DNA of 64,000 bases from Isochrysis galbana (lineage: Eukaryota > Haptophyta > Isochrysidales > Isochrysidaceae). The notes beneath the pieces were generated by a model. It saw only the letters and a program-made list of their open reading frames with translations, ran no database searches and had not been told where the DNA came from. Below are positions 11,389 through 20,802 of the stretch, piece after piece. The DNA is taken from the NCBI GenBank assembly GCA_018136815.1, contig CM030934.1, positions 2,557,070 through 2,621,069 on the forward strand, given 5' to 3'. Each line of letters begins with the position of its first letter. Within the stretch, counting starts at the first letter, position 1. Made by a program: the position numbers and the translations under genes.

Positions 11389-12378
11389 ACGCTAGCCCCT
11401 AGTGGGGCACAACATCTTCTGATAAGGGGCATCACCGACTCTTGTACCCCTCTCTCACGCCCCTCCCTGGTCGGAAGCAGCACGCGCGACCTCCACCTCC
11501 CCTCTCCCTCTTCTCCCTCTCCCAATGATTCCGCGCAAAGGAAGCTGAAGGCTGAAGGAGGGGAAAGGGATAGGGAATGTCGCGTGGAATGTGGTAGGTT
11601 AGGGCGGGTAGTTTGGAGTAGCATAAGCACTCTGTCACGCGCCGTGCAAGTAGCTACTTCAAGTGCTAAGATTTCTTTCAAGTGTATGTGTATTGGAGTA
11701 GTGGTATGGTATGTGTATTTTGCGCTTCTTCCGCTTCCGCCGCTCTTGACGTGTTGCCAGATCTGACCCTCTCGGGCGTGAGACCGGGGGCTGGGAGAGA
11801 TTTAGAGAGGGGTGGGGGGGAGGGAGGGCCCACTGGCTGGGCCACCCACCACTCGATGCCCCCCTCCTGCCAATGTGATTCTCGTGATCGGCCACGACCT
11901 GTAACAGATCCTTGATTAGGACGAGGTAACACACTTCCCCTCCTACTCTCGCCACCAGCTGAGCCTCGAGAACGTGGCGGGAATAGGACATGCGCGTAGA
12001 GCTGAGATTCCTCGGCCCCTCGTCGCACAACGCACATCATAACACGGCAAGGGCTCAACCGGCGACATCAGTTTGGCACTCCAAATCGCCGTGGGATGAA
12101 AGGAGAAAATGGGGCAACCGTCATGGACCATACTTTCCCGCAGGGAAATTCGCCAGTTGAGCACTATGTAATGGGCAGAGCACGTGTTGTAGCAAGAACG
12201 GGCAAGGGGCCTGTGCTGGTGAGATGTCGCACGACGTTAGGGACACAGTGTCTCAGTGGAATATGGGCGCAGATGGTCACGTGAGCACGCCGGGCCGAGC
12301 AAACAACAGCGGCCAATGTGCCCATGCTACATGGCCTACAGAACTGGTGTGTGGCCTTTGTCCGCTTCCAGATCGGAA
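11389..12378. other. intergenic, no gene seen
   Basis: It lies between the DNA transposon and the 3' end of EIF3K. Frames such as 11659-12030 (minus) lack recognisable features. A G-rich patch lies at about 11805-11830. It probably contains the EIF3K 3' UTR. Confidence 0.4.
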
Positions 12379-13297
12379 TCAATAGAGCCCAAATGTGCTA
12401 GAGAGGATCTTTGAAAGCTGGTTGAACTGCAAGAGCCCGCCAGCGGCATCTTCAGGCTTCTTCGGCTTGGCGGTATTATCGTCGTTGAGCGTGACCTTGA
12501 CCGTCCCCCCCTCGATCTTCCAACCCCGAGCTGCAAGCAGCTTTCCCAATTGTGTGTCGTCCAAGTTGACTGACTCGCGGACATGCGTCAAAGGCACTGT
12601 CTGGAACCTGCGGTGGGCGCGCGACAGCTATGGCGTCGGCGACGGGACGGCACTGATAGCAGAGTGAAGCGGCTGTGCACAAGTAGTGTGGGGCCGCACG
12701 TCATCCCGATGGTGTGTAGAGCAAACTCGCGAATGGCGTCCTCAAAGCCTACCACTTCGGAGAGCACCTCCTGCAACGGCTCGAGCTGCAGCAGGGACAA
12801 AGAGTTGAGATGAGCCTCAATCAGAGCAAACTTCCAACGCGCACGGGTGGCGTGGCGCGCATGCTGGAACGTACCGCTTTCCATACTTTCCTGAACGAGC
12901 AAGTCTCAAGTAGCGACGCCACCGTCGCAATGTTCGCAATGCGGGGATCCTCTTGCTGCAGGGCAAGTCGTGCCGCATGCGCAGGGAGGCGAGAGGCAAA
13001 CTAGTTAGAAGCAAGCGCGTGCGGGGGGGGGGGGGAGGCTCTCCCCTCTGCGAGTGGCAGGCGCACCACGTGCTCTGGGATTAGGTAGGTGCACATGAGG
13101 TAGTCTGGATCGGGCAACGCCATCAGTGCCTTGACGAGCACGCGCGCGATCGCTGCCGTGTCGCTTTGATCCGGGTGGAACTGGTAGAGCTTGAGCAGTG
13201 CCAGGTTGGTCTCCAGCTCGTACTCCTTTGGCACACCACACTGGGCTTCCAGCCGCGTCTCGAGCGAGCGCAGCGTGTCGAGGTCGTAGCCAGACAT
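12379..13297 (-). CDS. EIF3K: eukaryotic translation initiation factor 3 subunit K, 4 exons
   Basis: Exons on the minus strand are 13297-13067, 12955-12875, 12785-12700 and 12607-12379. The introns (111, 89 and 92 nt) have GT-AG ends, phases match and the CDS totals 627 nt (208 aa; human eIF3k is 218). Family landmarks in order are NLALLKLYQFHP, ALMALPDPDYLMCTYLIPEH, QEDPRIANIATVASLLETCS, GFEDAIREFALHTIGMTFQ and, in the C-terminal winged-helix (PCI/CSN8-type) part, VNLDDTQLGKLLAARGWKI. eIF3k is a small non-core subunit of eIF3, which binds the 40S subunit and recruits initiator tRNA and mRNA. The insertion around KVTLNDDNTAKPKKPEDAAG in the last exon is longer and more charged than I recall for animal proteins. 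The start ATG opens MSGYDLDTLRSLE, matching the expected N-terminus. Confidence 0.9.
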
Positions 13298-13341
13298 CGA
13301 AACTGTGCACGCAGCCGCCCCAGAATTCCCCCCCTCAAGTC

Positions 13342-13343
<2 letters not shown>

Positions 13344-13386
<43 letters not shown>
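13344..13386. repeat. (CT)n microsatellite
   Basis: About twenty CT units lie 50 bp upstream of the EIF3K start codon, reading as (GA)n on the gene's sense strand. Confidence 0.9.
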
Positions 13387-13469
13387 TGCCGCTCTGCTCT
13401 GCCTGGCGCCGCGCGGGTTCGCCCGGCGGCCTCGTGGAGAGAGGGGGATAGAACTTAAACTACATAGTA

Positions 13470-13696
13470 CATATGTTACTCCATCACGCTACTACAAAGC
13501 GACTATGATACTAGCCAAAATACTTCCCAACAGACTCGGCAAGGTTATGTATGTATAGGGAACATAATAACATAATCTCCGAGAACCAACTAGGCTTCGT
13601 GCCACGTAGACTGATCAGCGAGGCCACACACCTCTTACTCTTACAACTTACGAGAGCCTACCTCGACGAAACAGGAGAACCGGGCCTACTCCTAGC
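13470..13696 (+). pseudogene. LINE reverse-transcriptase fragment
   Basis: Two adjacent frames give YYKATMILAKILPNRLGKVM (ends in TAG at about 13557) and then ENQLGFVPRRLISEATHLLL followed by LQLTRAYLDETGEPGLLLA. These match the start of the non-LTR reverse transcriptase palm (ILANRL...QxGFVPGR...DxxxAFD) as known from LINE families. The frame break and truncation before the catalytic aspartate make it a dead fragment. It probably derives from the same superfamily as the neighbouring copies but covers a region they lack. Confidence 0.7.
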
Positions 13697-14278
13697 CTAG
13701 CTCTGAAAAACAGCGGTTGAGGTTGAGGTCTAGAAAAACAGTAAAAACAACTGTTTTTGGGAATGCAAAAAAAAAGGTAAAAAACAGTGTGAAAAACAGT
13801 ACAACAGTACAACAGTGGGGCCGTGGGGCCAAATTGACGAATTGGAGTGGCCCATAGGGCCTGAGGGCAATGAGGAAGGGGCAAAGCCGGCGGCAGGCGC
13901 GGCGAGGGAGGCCACTTCGGAGGTGCTGACGGGCTGAGGCCCGTCAGCAGAGGAAGGCGGGCAGGCGGGCTTGAGCGAGGGCGAGGACGGCGGCGAGAGC
14001 GACATCGAGCGAGCGGCGAGAGGCGAGGGTGAGTGTGAGGAGGGCTGTGGTGGCAGGGGCTGGCGAGGCGAGGCGAGACTGTAGGGTATGAGTGTTACGA
14101 GAGCGAGAGCGACGAGAGCGAGAGCGACGACGGATGACGACTGACGACAAGACGACGGACAGAGACACCCAGGAAAACACCCCGACTCTCGCCCCACGAC
14201 TTTCTCACATAACTCGACTGAAATCAAACCCAAACACTCAACACTCCGATGAGACAACGACGGACGACGACAAAGGGC
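13697..14278. other. no gene seen; short internal repeats
   Basis: An AAACAGT-rich stretch (13706-13820) is followed by GC-rich sequence with a GAGAGCGACGAGAGC repeat near 14100-14130. The minus-strand frame 14257-13730 is compositionally biased and not supported. Confidence 0.35.
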
Positions 14279-15008
14279 GATCTGTCGGCGATCTTGTCTG
14301 GAACGGGAATCGCACCATAACGGAAACGAGAGGCAATCTTGCTACGCAGGATTCCAAGAGATCTACCGAATAAGACGAGAGAAGTGCGATGTGCCTAAGG
14401 GGGAGATACGAAGAGGTCGTAAATTAAACCTGATTGCCCCCAGAAGCAGATAAAGAACCGCAGGTCGACGATCTTGTCTGGAACGGGAATCGCACCACAA
14501 CGGAAACGAGAGGCAATCTTGCTACGCAGGATTCCAAGAGACCTACCGAATAAGACGAGAGAAGTGCGATGTGCCTAAGGGGGAGATACGAAGAGGTCGT
14601 AAATTAAACCTGATTGCCCCCAGAAGCAGATAAAGAACCGCAGGTCGACGATCTTGTCTGGAACGGGAATCGCACCACAACGGAAACGAGAGGCAATCTT
14701 GCTACGCAGGATTCCAAGAGACCTACCGAATAAGACGAGAGAAGTGCGATGTGCCTAAGGGGGAGATACGAAGAGGTCGTAAATTAAACCTGATTGCCCC
14801 CAGAAGCAGATAAAGAACCGCAGATCTGTCGACGATCTTGTCTGGAACGGGAATCGCACCACAACGGAAACGAGAGGCAATCTTGCTACGCAGGATTCCA
14901 AGAGACCTACCGAATAAGACGAGAGAAGTGCGATGTGCCTAAGGGGGAGATACGAAGAGGTCGTAAATTAAACCTGATTGCCCCCAGAAGCAGATAAAGA
15001 ACCGCAGG
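14279..15008. repeat. 180-bp tandem satellite-like array, 4 units
   Basis: The word GATCTTGTCTGGAACGGGAA recurs at 14290, 14470, 14650 and 14834, giving periods of 180, 180 and 184 bp with near-identity between units. Each unit ends in ATAAAGAACCGCAG. The small ORF at 14794-14997 is a product of the repeat. The last unit's end supplies the target site of the LINE at 15012-17476. Confidence 0.9.
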
Positions 15009-15011
15009 GGA

Positions 15012-17476
15012 AAAAAAAAAAAACTTCTTAATAATCTCGCCGCGCGCGCGACTCTGCACGGTATCATCGCAGCCTCGCCCGCTTCCTTTCACTCCCCCTA
15101 CACCTGCCTTGCGGCTCGTCCCCTCGTGCTCTACCTAGGGGCTGGGTGTCTTGGGTCTCCAGTGGCAGACGGTGTGTGCCGATTCGCGATGGCCTGTTTT
15201 CGCGCCTTCCTCCTATGCCATCGGGCTACCGGCTATTGTGTGTTTGCTCCTTGTGCTGGGTGTCAGGCAGCTGTGGTCGGTGTGTCTAGGGCCTACTATA
15301 GGATGATGGGCGGCTCGCGGTGCGGGGTCGCTTGGTTAGGCTAGTCGCTCTGCTATGTTGAGGGCTTCCGCTACCAGAGATAGATTCGTGCTCATGACTA
15401 GGGCGCCTTTGTTGTTAGTTAAGAAGACAGGGGCGCTGAGGTCGTGTGGAGATTTGATTTTCGGCTTCCTTCCCAGGGAGGCCTTGCGCGTACGTGCGGT
15501 TAAGAAGTTGTCCGGAGGTTCCCGACCTCTGACGAGGGCCCTCCCGGCGAGTCAAACCAGTGCCAGCCTAGGAGGTTCGCCGTTCTGTACGATCGGCGAT
15601 GCGAGCCATCTTCGTATGCGTGCAGCTCTTGGAGAAGGAGTATGTCTACACCCGCCTTACGCGCTTGAGAGAGCACCGCGGCTAGTTTGCCGCCTTTGGT
15701 GCCGTTGACGTTGTACGTCGCGACCCTGACCGGTCCCTCACCTGGGTATCCGAGGGTGGAGTCGAAGGCGAGTCTGGGGTGTGGCGGCTGGGCCGCGTCG
15801 CGGGCTATTACGTGCAATTTGGCGAGTAGGGCCGCCGCGCACTCTGGGTGGAGGAATAGGCACGTCGGGCCGTTGAGGCAAACCCCCGAGATCTTTTTGT
15901 GTGGATGAAGGCGGCAGCGAATCGTGCACTTGTTGTCGATCCATGCTCCGGGGATCTCGTGCGAGAGGTTGCAACGTACCCCGCGCTTGTTGCGCAGGCA
16001 GAGGCCTTGTGTGAAGCGGGCGCATGGCTTGGGAGGGGCCTTACCGAGCGCCTCGTGGGCCGATTTAGGGCGGGGAGTGAGCTTGCGCGACTCATTGCGC
16101 TCCCTGCGCTTGGCGGCTTCCGCGTCGCATTCGCAGATGCGGTGGATCGGGGAGAGGCCTAGAGCCACCTCTGGGCGCCAGCCTTTGCACCCCTTAGTGC
16201 TTCCGTGTATCATGAGCTTATGTGGCGATTGGATGTTCGGGGGCATCGCGATTGGTTTGCACGCCCTGACGGCGTAGTTGACCGGCACCGTTTTGTTGTC
16301 GATGGTGAGAACGATCTTGCGCGGGAAATTGCCCGAGAGAAAGGTTCCTTGCGCTGCGGAGACGTAGAGGTGCCAGCGGGTAGAGTGGGCTACTTTCGAC
16401 ACGAAAGTGCCTGACTCACCCTCGAGTTTCATCCGTTCGCGGTTCCCCTTTAGGAAAGTGAGGCCTTGTGCCTCAACCGCTTTGACGAGTGAGCTCAGGT
16501 TGATTTTCGATGCTTGTGCGAGGCCGTCCGCCTCGACCACGATGTGAGCCGCGACGTCCTGGAGCGCCTCGTAAAGGGCCTTGCGAGAGGAGGTGCCTTT
16601 TTTGTTGAGCTTCTCTTCGATGGAGTCCACGCTGACGCGCACGGGGATGTCTTGGCCCAAGGCGCGGATGATGGTGAGGTCGCCGTATTTGGCCTTGAAC
16701 TGTTGAGCGCAGTCTTCGTTGACTGCTATGTGCCACGGGCCCCTCGCCGAGCGGGCCCAGAAGTCTGGCTCGGGGTCAACTCCCTCGAGTTCTAGGAGAA
16801 GCTCGACGATGGCGGCATAAACCGTCGTGTCCTGGATTATGATATCTCCGGCCTGGTGGAATGAGAGCTCGAAGTTGGCGTCTGAGTCTGAGATGATGTT
16901 GTCTTCGTCGGAGTCTTGTCCCTGTGAGGCGGGGTCGGGGGTGTCCGTGCTCAGTGTCGTGCGGGCGCGGGCAGTGGGCGGTGTCATTCGGCGCTGGTCT
17001 CTCCCAGGGGGGTCGTACCTTTGTGTCTCATGTGTGTTGCATGCTGAGTGTGAGGGGGTGCTTCTGAAGAGTATGTTGTGCATTGAAGTGGAGTGGATGA
17101 TGTGCCCATAAGGGCCACCCGGCCTCGGGCCGCGCTGCCGGAGCAGCGCGACCCTTGCCAGGGCGAGAGGGGCCTCTGCCATAAGGCATGCCCAGTGGAA
17201 GGGTGGCTGCATGAGCCCGGCACTGATGGGATGCTTCCAGCAGCCTGCTGTCCCCCATGGGGGAGGCCAGCATGGCTGCCATGGGTGGTGTGGCCGGGGC
17301 CACGGGCCGTGTGGCGCGACCGGAGTCGCACGCACCTGCTCGGCCTCGGTGGGCGGACGCGGCCGCTTCGATAGCGGCTGCTCCATGGTCGCTGGTGGGG
17401 CGCCCTCGGCGGGGGGCCCGAAGGAGAGGGGAGTCGCGGCGGCGCGCTCCATCGCGTCTAAGTATAAACTTAGTTG
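15012..17476 (-). mobile_element. LINE copy, internally deleted, with 17-bp TSD
   Basis: A perfect duplication TAAAGAACCGCAGGGGA flanks it (14995-15011 and 17477-17493). The minus strand begins CAACTAAGTTTATACTTAGA, then an ATG at 17452 opens ORF1 with zinc fingers and an endonuclease start (15500). After the stop comes a short degenerate segment of the pol C-terminus and 3' UTR, and the element ends AGATTATTAAGAAG plus 13 T directly against the duplication. Most of the endonuclease and all of the reverse transcriptase are missing, so this copy cannot move by itself. The sense strand ends in T, not A. Confidence 0.85.
15500..17452 (-). CDS. LINE ORF1 protein with two CCCH fingers and truncated endonuclease
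   Basis: 650 aa. The ATG at 17452 is chosen because other copies (6621, 7999, 53808) share the MERA- start; the frame also happens to be open upstream. Residues 1-100 are Pro-rich (PLSFGPPAEGAPP, PPTEAEQV). Residues about 180-440 form a globular gag-like region. Then come two zinc-finger patterns, C-x7-C-x8-C-x3-H and C-x11-C-x5-C-x3-H (residues about 470-540), likely to bind element RNA. From residue about 575 an apurinic-type endonuclease begins (VRVATYNVNGTKGGKLAAVL, DILLLQELHAY) but stops before the catalytic GDxN and SDH motifs. ORF1 and endonuclease lie in one frame in this copy. Whether that is native or created by the internal deletion cannot be told from this copy alone. Confidence 0.75.
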   Translation of the reverse strand: MERAAATPLSFGPPAEGAPPATMEQPLSKRPRPPTEAEQVRATPVAPHGPWPRPHHPWQPCWPPPWGTAGCWKHPISAGLMQPPFHWACLMAEAPLALARVALLRQRGPRPGGPYGHIIHSTSMHNILFRSTPSHSACNTHETQRYDPPGRDQRRMTPPTARARTTLSTDTPDPASQGQDSDEDNIISDSDANFELSFHQAGDIIIQDTTVYAAIVELLLELEGVDPEPDFWARSARGPWHIAVNEDCAQQFKAKYGDLTIIRALGQDIPVRVSVDSIEEKLNKKGTSSRKALYEALQDVAAHIVVEADGLAQASKINLSSLVKAVEAQGLTFLKGNRERMKLEGESGTFVSKVAHSTRWHLYVSAAQGTFLSGNFPRKIVLTIDNKTVPVNYAVRACKPIAMPPNIQSPHKLMIHGSTKGCKGWRPEVALGLSPIHRICECDAEAAKRRERNESRKLTPRPKSAHEALGKAPPKPCARFTQGLCLRNKRGVRCNLSHEIPGAWIDNKCTIRCRLHPHKKISGVCLNGPTCLFLHPECAAALLAKLHVIARDAAQPPHPRLAFDSTLGYPGEGPVRVATYNVNGTKGGKLAAVLSQARKAGVDILLLQELHAYEDGSHRRSYRTANLLGWHWFDSPGGPSSEVGNLRTTS

Positions 17477-17493
17477 TAAAGAACCGCAGGGGA

Positions 17494-17945
17494 GATAGCA
17501 AATTAATAAACCTATCTGCGAGGCGCCTGGGAGGAAGAAAGGTGGGGAAACTTCCCTTCTCTTTCGAGAGAAAGAGAGAGGGCGCTCCACAACCCACGAT
17601 CCCAGATCCCATGCATCCAAGCGAAGCTTTTGACCGAGAACGAGAGAAAGCGCAGAGAATTATAACGATAACGATAAACACCGAATGACGAAGAGAAGCC
17701 TAACGAGCGTCGATTCGCGAATGCGACACAAATACAGCAGGGGGGCCTCCCCCCCCCCCGCGCGCGGAACGCCTCTGCCTTTCTCTCGCGAGTCACGAGA
17801 GTCGCTCGCGGCGTCGTCGCGCTCCCCTCCCCCCTATCCCCCATGGCCAGCCGCCCAGTCTTCAACCCCAACCTTCTCCACCACCACACGCGCTTCACTC
17901 TCCTCCCCTTCCTCCAACAGCGTCATCGCTCCTCGCCATCTCGCC
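17494..17945. other. intergenic, no gene seen
   Basis: AT-rich just after the LINE target site, then GC-rich with a C run at 17752. It possibly held the promoter of the decayed gene that follows. Confidence 0.35.
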
Positions 17946-18358
17946 ATGGGCCAGTACTTTGTACTTTGTCTTCCTCGCCAAGCGACTCGGTCGCGGTCAC
18001 CGCTCCTACGAGGAGATCTGGAGCCCAGCCCTCACGTTCTGTGAACCCATCCTGGCGATGCTGCTCGTCACTGGATGTGGAGACTTCCAGGTGGATTTGG
18101 CCAAGGAACACGCTACCCGTCGATGTGGGCACTCATCGCTCATCGAGCCATACATGGGCCGCTGGTGCAATGCAAAACTCAGGTTCGTCGGCGACTACTC
18201 TGACGAGTACGAGAAGATCCCCAACGACCAAATACATTGGAGATTGGAGACGAGGCGGCCTTCGCGTACCTCTGCATCTGCATAGAATACATCACGGCGG
18301 TCGCGTACGATGAAACGAGTCCCATGGTGCAAGTGCGCCAAGCAGCTGGCAAACTCTA
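17946..18358 (+). pseudogene. MGQYF-type protein, frameshifted
   Basis: ATG at 17946 opens MGQYF, the hallmark start of a family of small uncharacterised proteins I recall from protists and bacteria. Immediately after, GTACTTT occurs twice in tandem (17954-17967). The 7-bp duplication throws the frame; the next frame reads VFLAKRLGRG...SYEEIWSPALTFCEPILAML, then HSSLIEPYMGRWCNAKLRFV and GDYSDEYE, similar to the W-x-G-D-x5-GDY region of that family. A second frame change near 18237 is needed to read DEAAFAYLCICIEYITAV to the stop at 18358. Two frameshifts in about 410 bp indicate a pseudogene, or assembly error. Confidence 0.4.
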
Positions 18359-18616
18359 GTTGCAGGACCAGAAGGCCATCCTCTCACGCATCACGGACCT
18401 CGTCACCCAGGATCGGAGGATCAGCCAAGCGACCTGGTCGCCTGCCAGGACGAGGACAATGAGAAAAAGACGAAGAAGATGAAGATTTAGCCGCAGGTGT
18501 TAGGCGTGTTCCGAAAAGTGGGGTGGGGTACCGTGGGGATGAAAAAGTTGCTATGCGCACGCGCCTTCCAACTCAATGCTAACATAACATTCTAAGCGAA
18601 AACAAAACTATCACCT

Positions 18617-18646
18617 GGCCCTCTTTTGACGGAACGCGACTTGAGA
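18617..18646. repeat. short dispersed repeat shared with 44926-44955
   Basis: The segment CCTGGCCCTCTTTTGACGGA and the following ACGCGACTT are identical at both places, while the flanks differ. Origin unknown. Confidence 0.7.
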
Positions 18647-18890
18647 CTTGACCAACCCAGGACCCAGGGACACCAAAGGCAAACACAGCAGGCCTGCCCC
18701 ACCCCTCCCCCTAACCCTAACCCCTAACGCGAGGCCCAAAGTAGTGTACGTGGGCCGAACCCCCAAAACCGAAGAAAAAAGGAACGAGGGGGGGAGCGGG
18801 AGGGAGAGTAGCGGTAGGGGTATAGGCGATGGCGGCGCGATCGCGGGGGGATGCGAGTCACTAGAGTTCTACACCTTCAAGACTTTTTTT
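18647..18890 (+). mobile_element. LINE 3' end (5'-truncated copy) with telomere-like CCCTAA run
   Basis: From about 18730 the sequence CCCAAAGTAGTGTACGTGGG, then CCGAACCC, CAAAACCGAAGAAAAAAGGA and CACCTTCAAGACTTTTTTT, matches the minus-strand 3' tail at 20803-20990. It is truncated just upstream, where CCCTAACCCTAACCCCTAA stands (18710-18728); in the sister tail the corresponding spot is CCCTCCCCC then AGCGTTAG. No ORF is present. Confidence 0.7.
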
Positions 18891-19657
18891 GTTGTCGTCG
18901 TTGTTGTTGTTGTTCACGCTCTATGTATCTCTCCACGCCTTCACAGCTGCCGCGCCGCCCCGCGCCGCTTTGACCGGAGCACACCGTCCCCTTCCGCCCC
19001 CCTCTCCCCCCCTCCCGCGTGGCCCCCTCGCCCCCCCCCCCCGCGGCACCACCTCTCTCCCTCCGCTGCCCTCTCTCCCTCCCCCCTCTTCTTTTCTCTC
19101 TCTCCACCGCGGTTTTCTCCTCTCTCTTCCCCCCTCCCCCTTCACCCCTTCCCGCACCGCCGCGCCGGCCTTCCCCCTCACCGCGGCTCAGGTGACGCGG
19201 CCGCCTGCCGCCACCCCTTCCCCCCTCCCCCCCCCCCTCACCCTCTCTCCCCAAGCGTGTCCGTTCGTTGTCTTCTCTCCCCCCGCCCGCGCTGTGCGTC
19301 CGGCTCAGCGCTGCCGCCATTCAGCAGCGCGCCTCCTTCCCCGGACCCCCCTCCCCTTCCCCGTGGTCCCTCTGGCGCCCAGTGAGACTCAGCGCCCACC
19401 AGGAACTCCCTCTCCCCTCTCTCCTTTCCTTTTCCTCTTTTCCCTTTCTACCCTCCTATTTCCTTCTCCCTCCCATGTCACGCCTCGTTCCTTCCCCCTC
19501 CCCCTTTCTCCCTGGCTCTCTGGTGCATCCGTGCAGGAGCTGGGCCAGGCAGAAGCGATGAGGGGGAGGCCTCGTGCCGCGTAAGTCCTCATGGGGCAGC
19601 ACCCCTCAACGCTCTCACATTCTCTGCGCGCCGCTTCTTTCTGCAGGCGCCTTCACA
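18891..19657 (+). promoter_or_regulatory. RPL10A upstream region: pyrimidine-rich 5' flank and 5'-UTR intron
   Basis: About 600 bp of C- and TC-rich sequence precede the gene; long Pro/Ser/Leu ORFs here (18648-19584) are composition artefacts. A good intron fits in the 5' UTR: donor GTAAGT at 19581 and acceptor TTTCTGCAG ending at 19646, 11 nt before the ATG at 19658. 5'-UTR introns and pyrimidine-rich start regions are common in ribosomal protein genes; both points are inference. Confidence 0.5.
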
Positions 19658-20432
19658 ATGTCGAAGATCGCGAACACACACATCCGCTCGTGCATCACCA
19701 AGGTGCTCGAGGGTGCGGAGGAGAAGAAGCGTGGCTTCCTCGAGACCATTGAACTCCAGATCGGTCTCAAGAACTATGACCCGCAAAAGGACAAGCGCTT
19801 CGCTGGCAACATCAAGTTGCCGCACATCCCGCGGCCCAAGATGCGTATCTGTGTGCTTGGTGACGCATTCCATTGCGAGAAGGCCGCATCGCTTGGCATT
19901 GACCACAAGAACGCGGATGGTCTAAAGAACTTCAACAAGAACAAGAAGCTCATTAAGAAGTTCGGTGCGTGTTGCATGCGTGCGCTCCCCGGCCACTCGT
20001 TGCTGGCTTCTTGTGCTGTCATCTGCGAAGGGAACCTGGATCAGGGCATCCACTTAGTTTCCTTTTTCCGCTCTCTGCCCGTTCGCAGCCAAGAAGTACC
20101 ACCAGTTCCTCGCGTCTGAGTCGCTCATCAAGCAGATTCCGCGCCTCCTTGGCCCGGGCCTCAACAAGGCGGGCAAGTTCCCCACCCTTGTGCAGCAGTC
20201 GGATGACCTTGCAGGCAAGGTAGATGAGCTCAAGGCAACGGTCAAGTTCCAGCTGAAGAAAGTTCTCTGCTTGAACGTTGCCATCGGGCACTGCGGTATG
20301 AATGAACAGGAGATTGTTGAGAACCTCAAGCTCTCTATCAACTTCTTGGTATCACTTCTTAAGAAGAACTGGCAGAACATCAAGGTGCTCTACATCAAGT
20401 CCACTATGGGCAAGCCTATCCGCTTGTACTAG
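19658..20432 (+). CDS. RPL10A: 60S ribosomal protein uL1 (L10a), 2 exons
   Basis: Exons 19658-19964 and 20089-20432, intron 124 nt (GTGCGT...TTCGCAG, phase 1). The CDS is 651 nt, 216 aa, against 217 in human RPL10A. Family signatures appear in order: [20 protein letters not shown] at the N-terminus, [67 protein letters not shown], and the end [10 protein letters not shown]. uL1 forms the mobile L1 stalk at the E site, which guides deacylated tRNA out of the ribosome. The gene looks intact and is bracketed by LINE 3' ends on both sides (18890 and 20803). Confidence 0.97.
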
Positions 20433-20786
20433 ATGATATGTCATTCGCTGTTACTTGTTGGGGGGGGTTGCGTATTGGTGGAATGTGCCGGACATGTCGT
20501 TGATTAGAATTAGGTGTCTGTCTAGAGCACAACCCAGTACCACGTCAAAATCCATGGCGCATCCACGAGTTGCGTGCAATTTTGGCGCCAACTTGTAACG
20601 AGATGCTTATCCATACGCCTCGTTTCATCTTTCTCTTTTCCCGCGTGTTCCTCTCCCCCACGCGTGTGTGTCCCCTCTCTCCTGCGAGTGTCTTCTCCCC
20701 TGCCCCTGCTGCTTCTTCTTCTCTCAGCGCTCTTGTGCCCTTCCCGTCTGCCTCTATGCTCCGTCCCCGTCTCTCTCGTCCTCATG
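20433..20786. other. RPL10A 3' flank, no gene seen
   Basis: Holds a G run at 20459-20467 and T/C-rich sequence. No second reading frame is credible. It ends at the target duplication of the next element. Confidence 0.5.
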
Positions 20787-20802
20787 TCCTTATGCCGGCT
20801 GA

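Noticed and set aside
13730..14257. 175-aa minus-strand ORF
   Set aside because: Biased Ala/Ser/Pro composition and short internal repeats, no recognisable feature.
14279..15008. CRISPR array
   Set aside because: Units are 180 bp and near-identical throughout, with no repeat/spacer alternation; the context is eukaryotic.
18648..19584. Long Pro/Ser/Leu-rich plus-strand ORFs upstream of RPL10A
   Set aside because: Open in several frames at once because of C- and TC-rich composition; no motif, and they overlap the RPL10A 5' flank.
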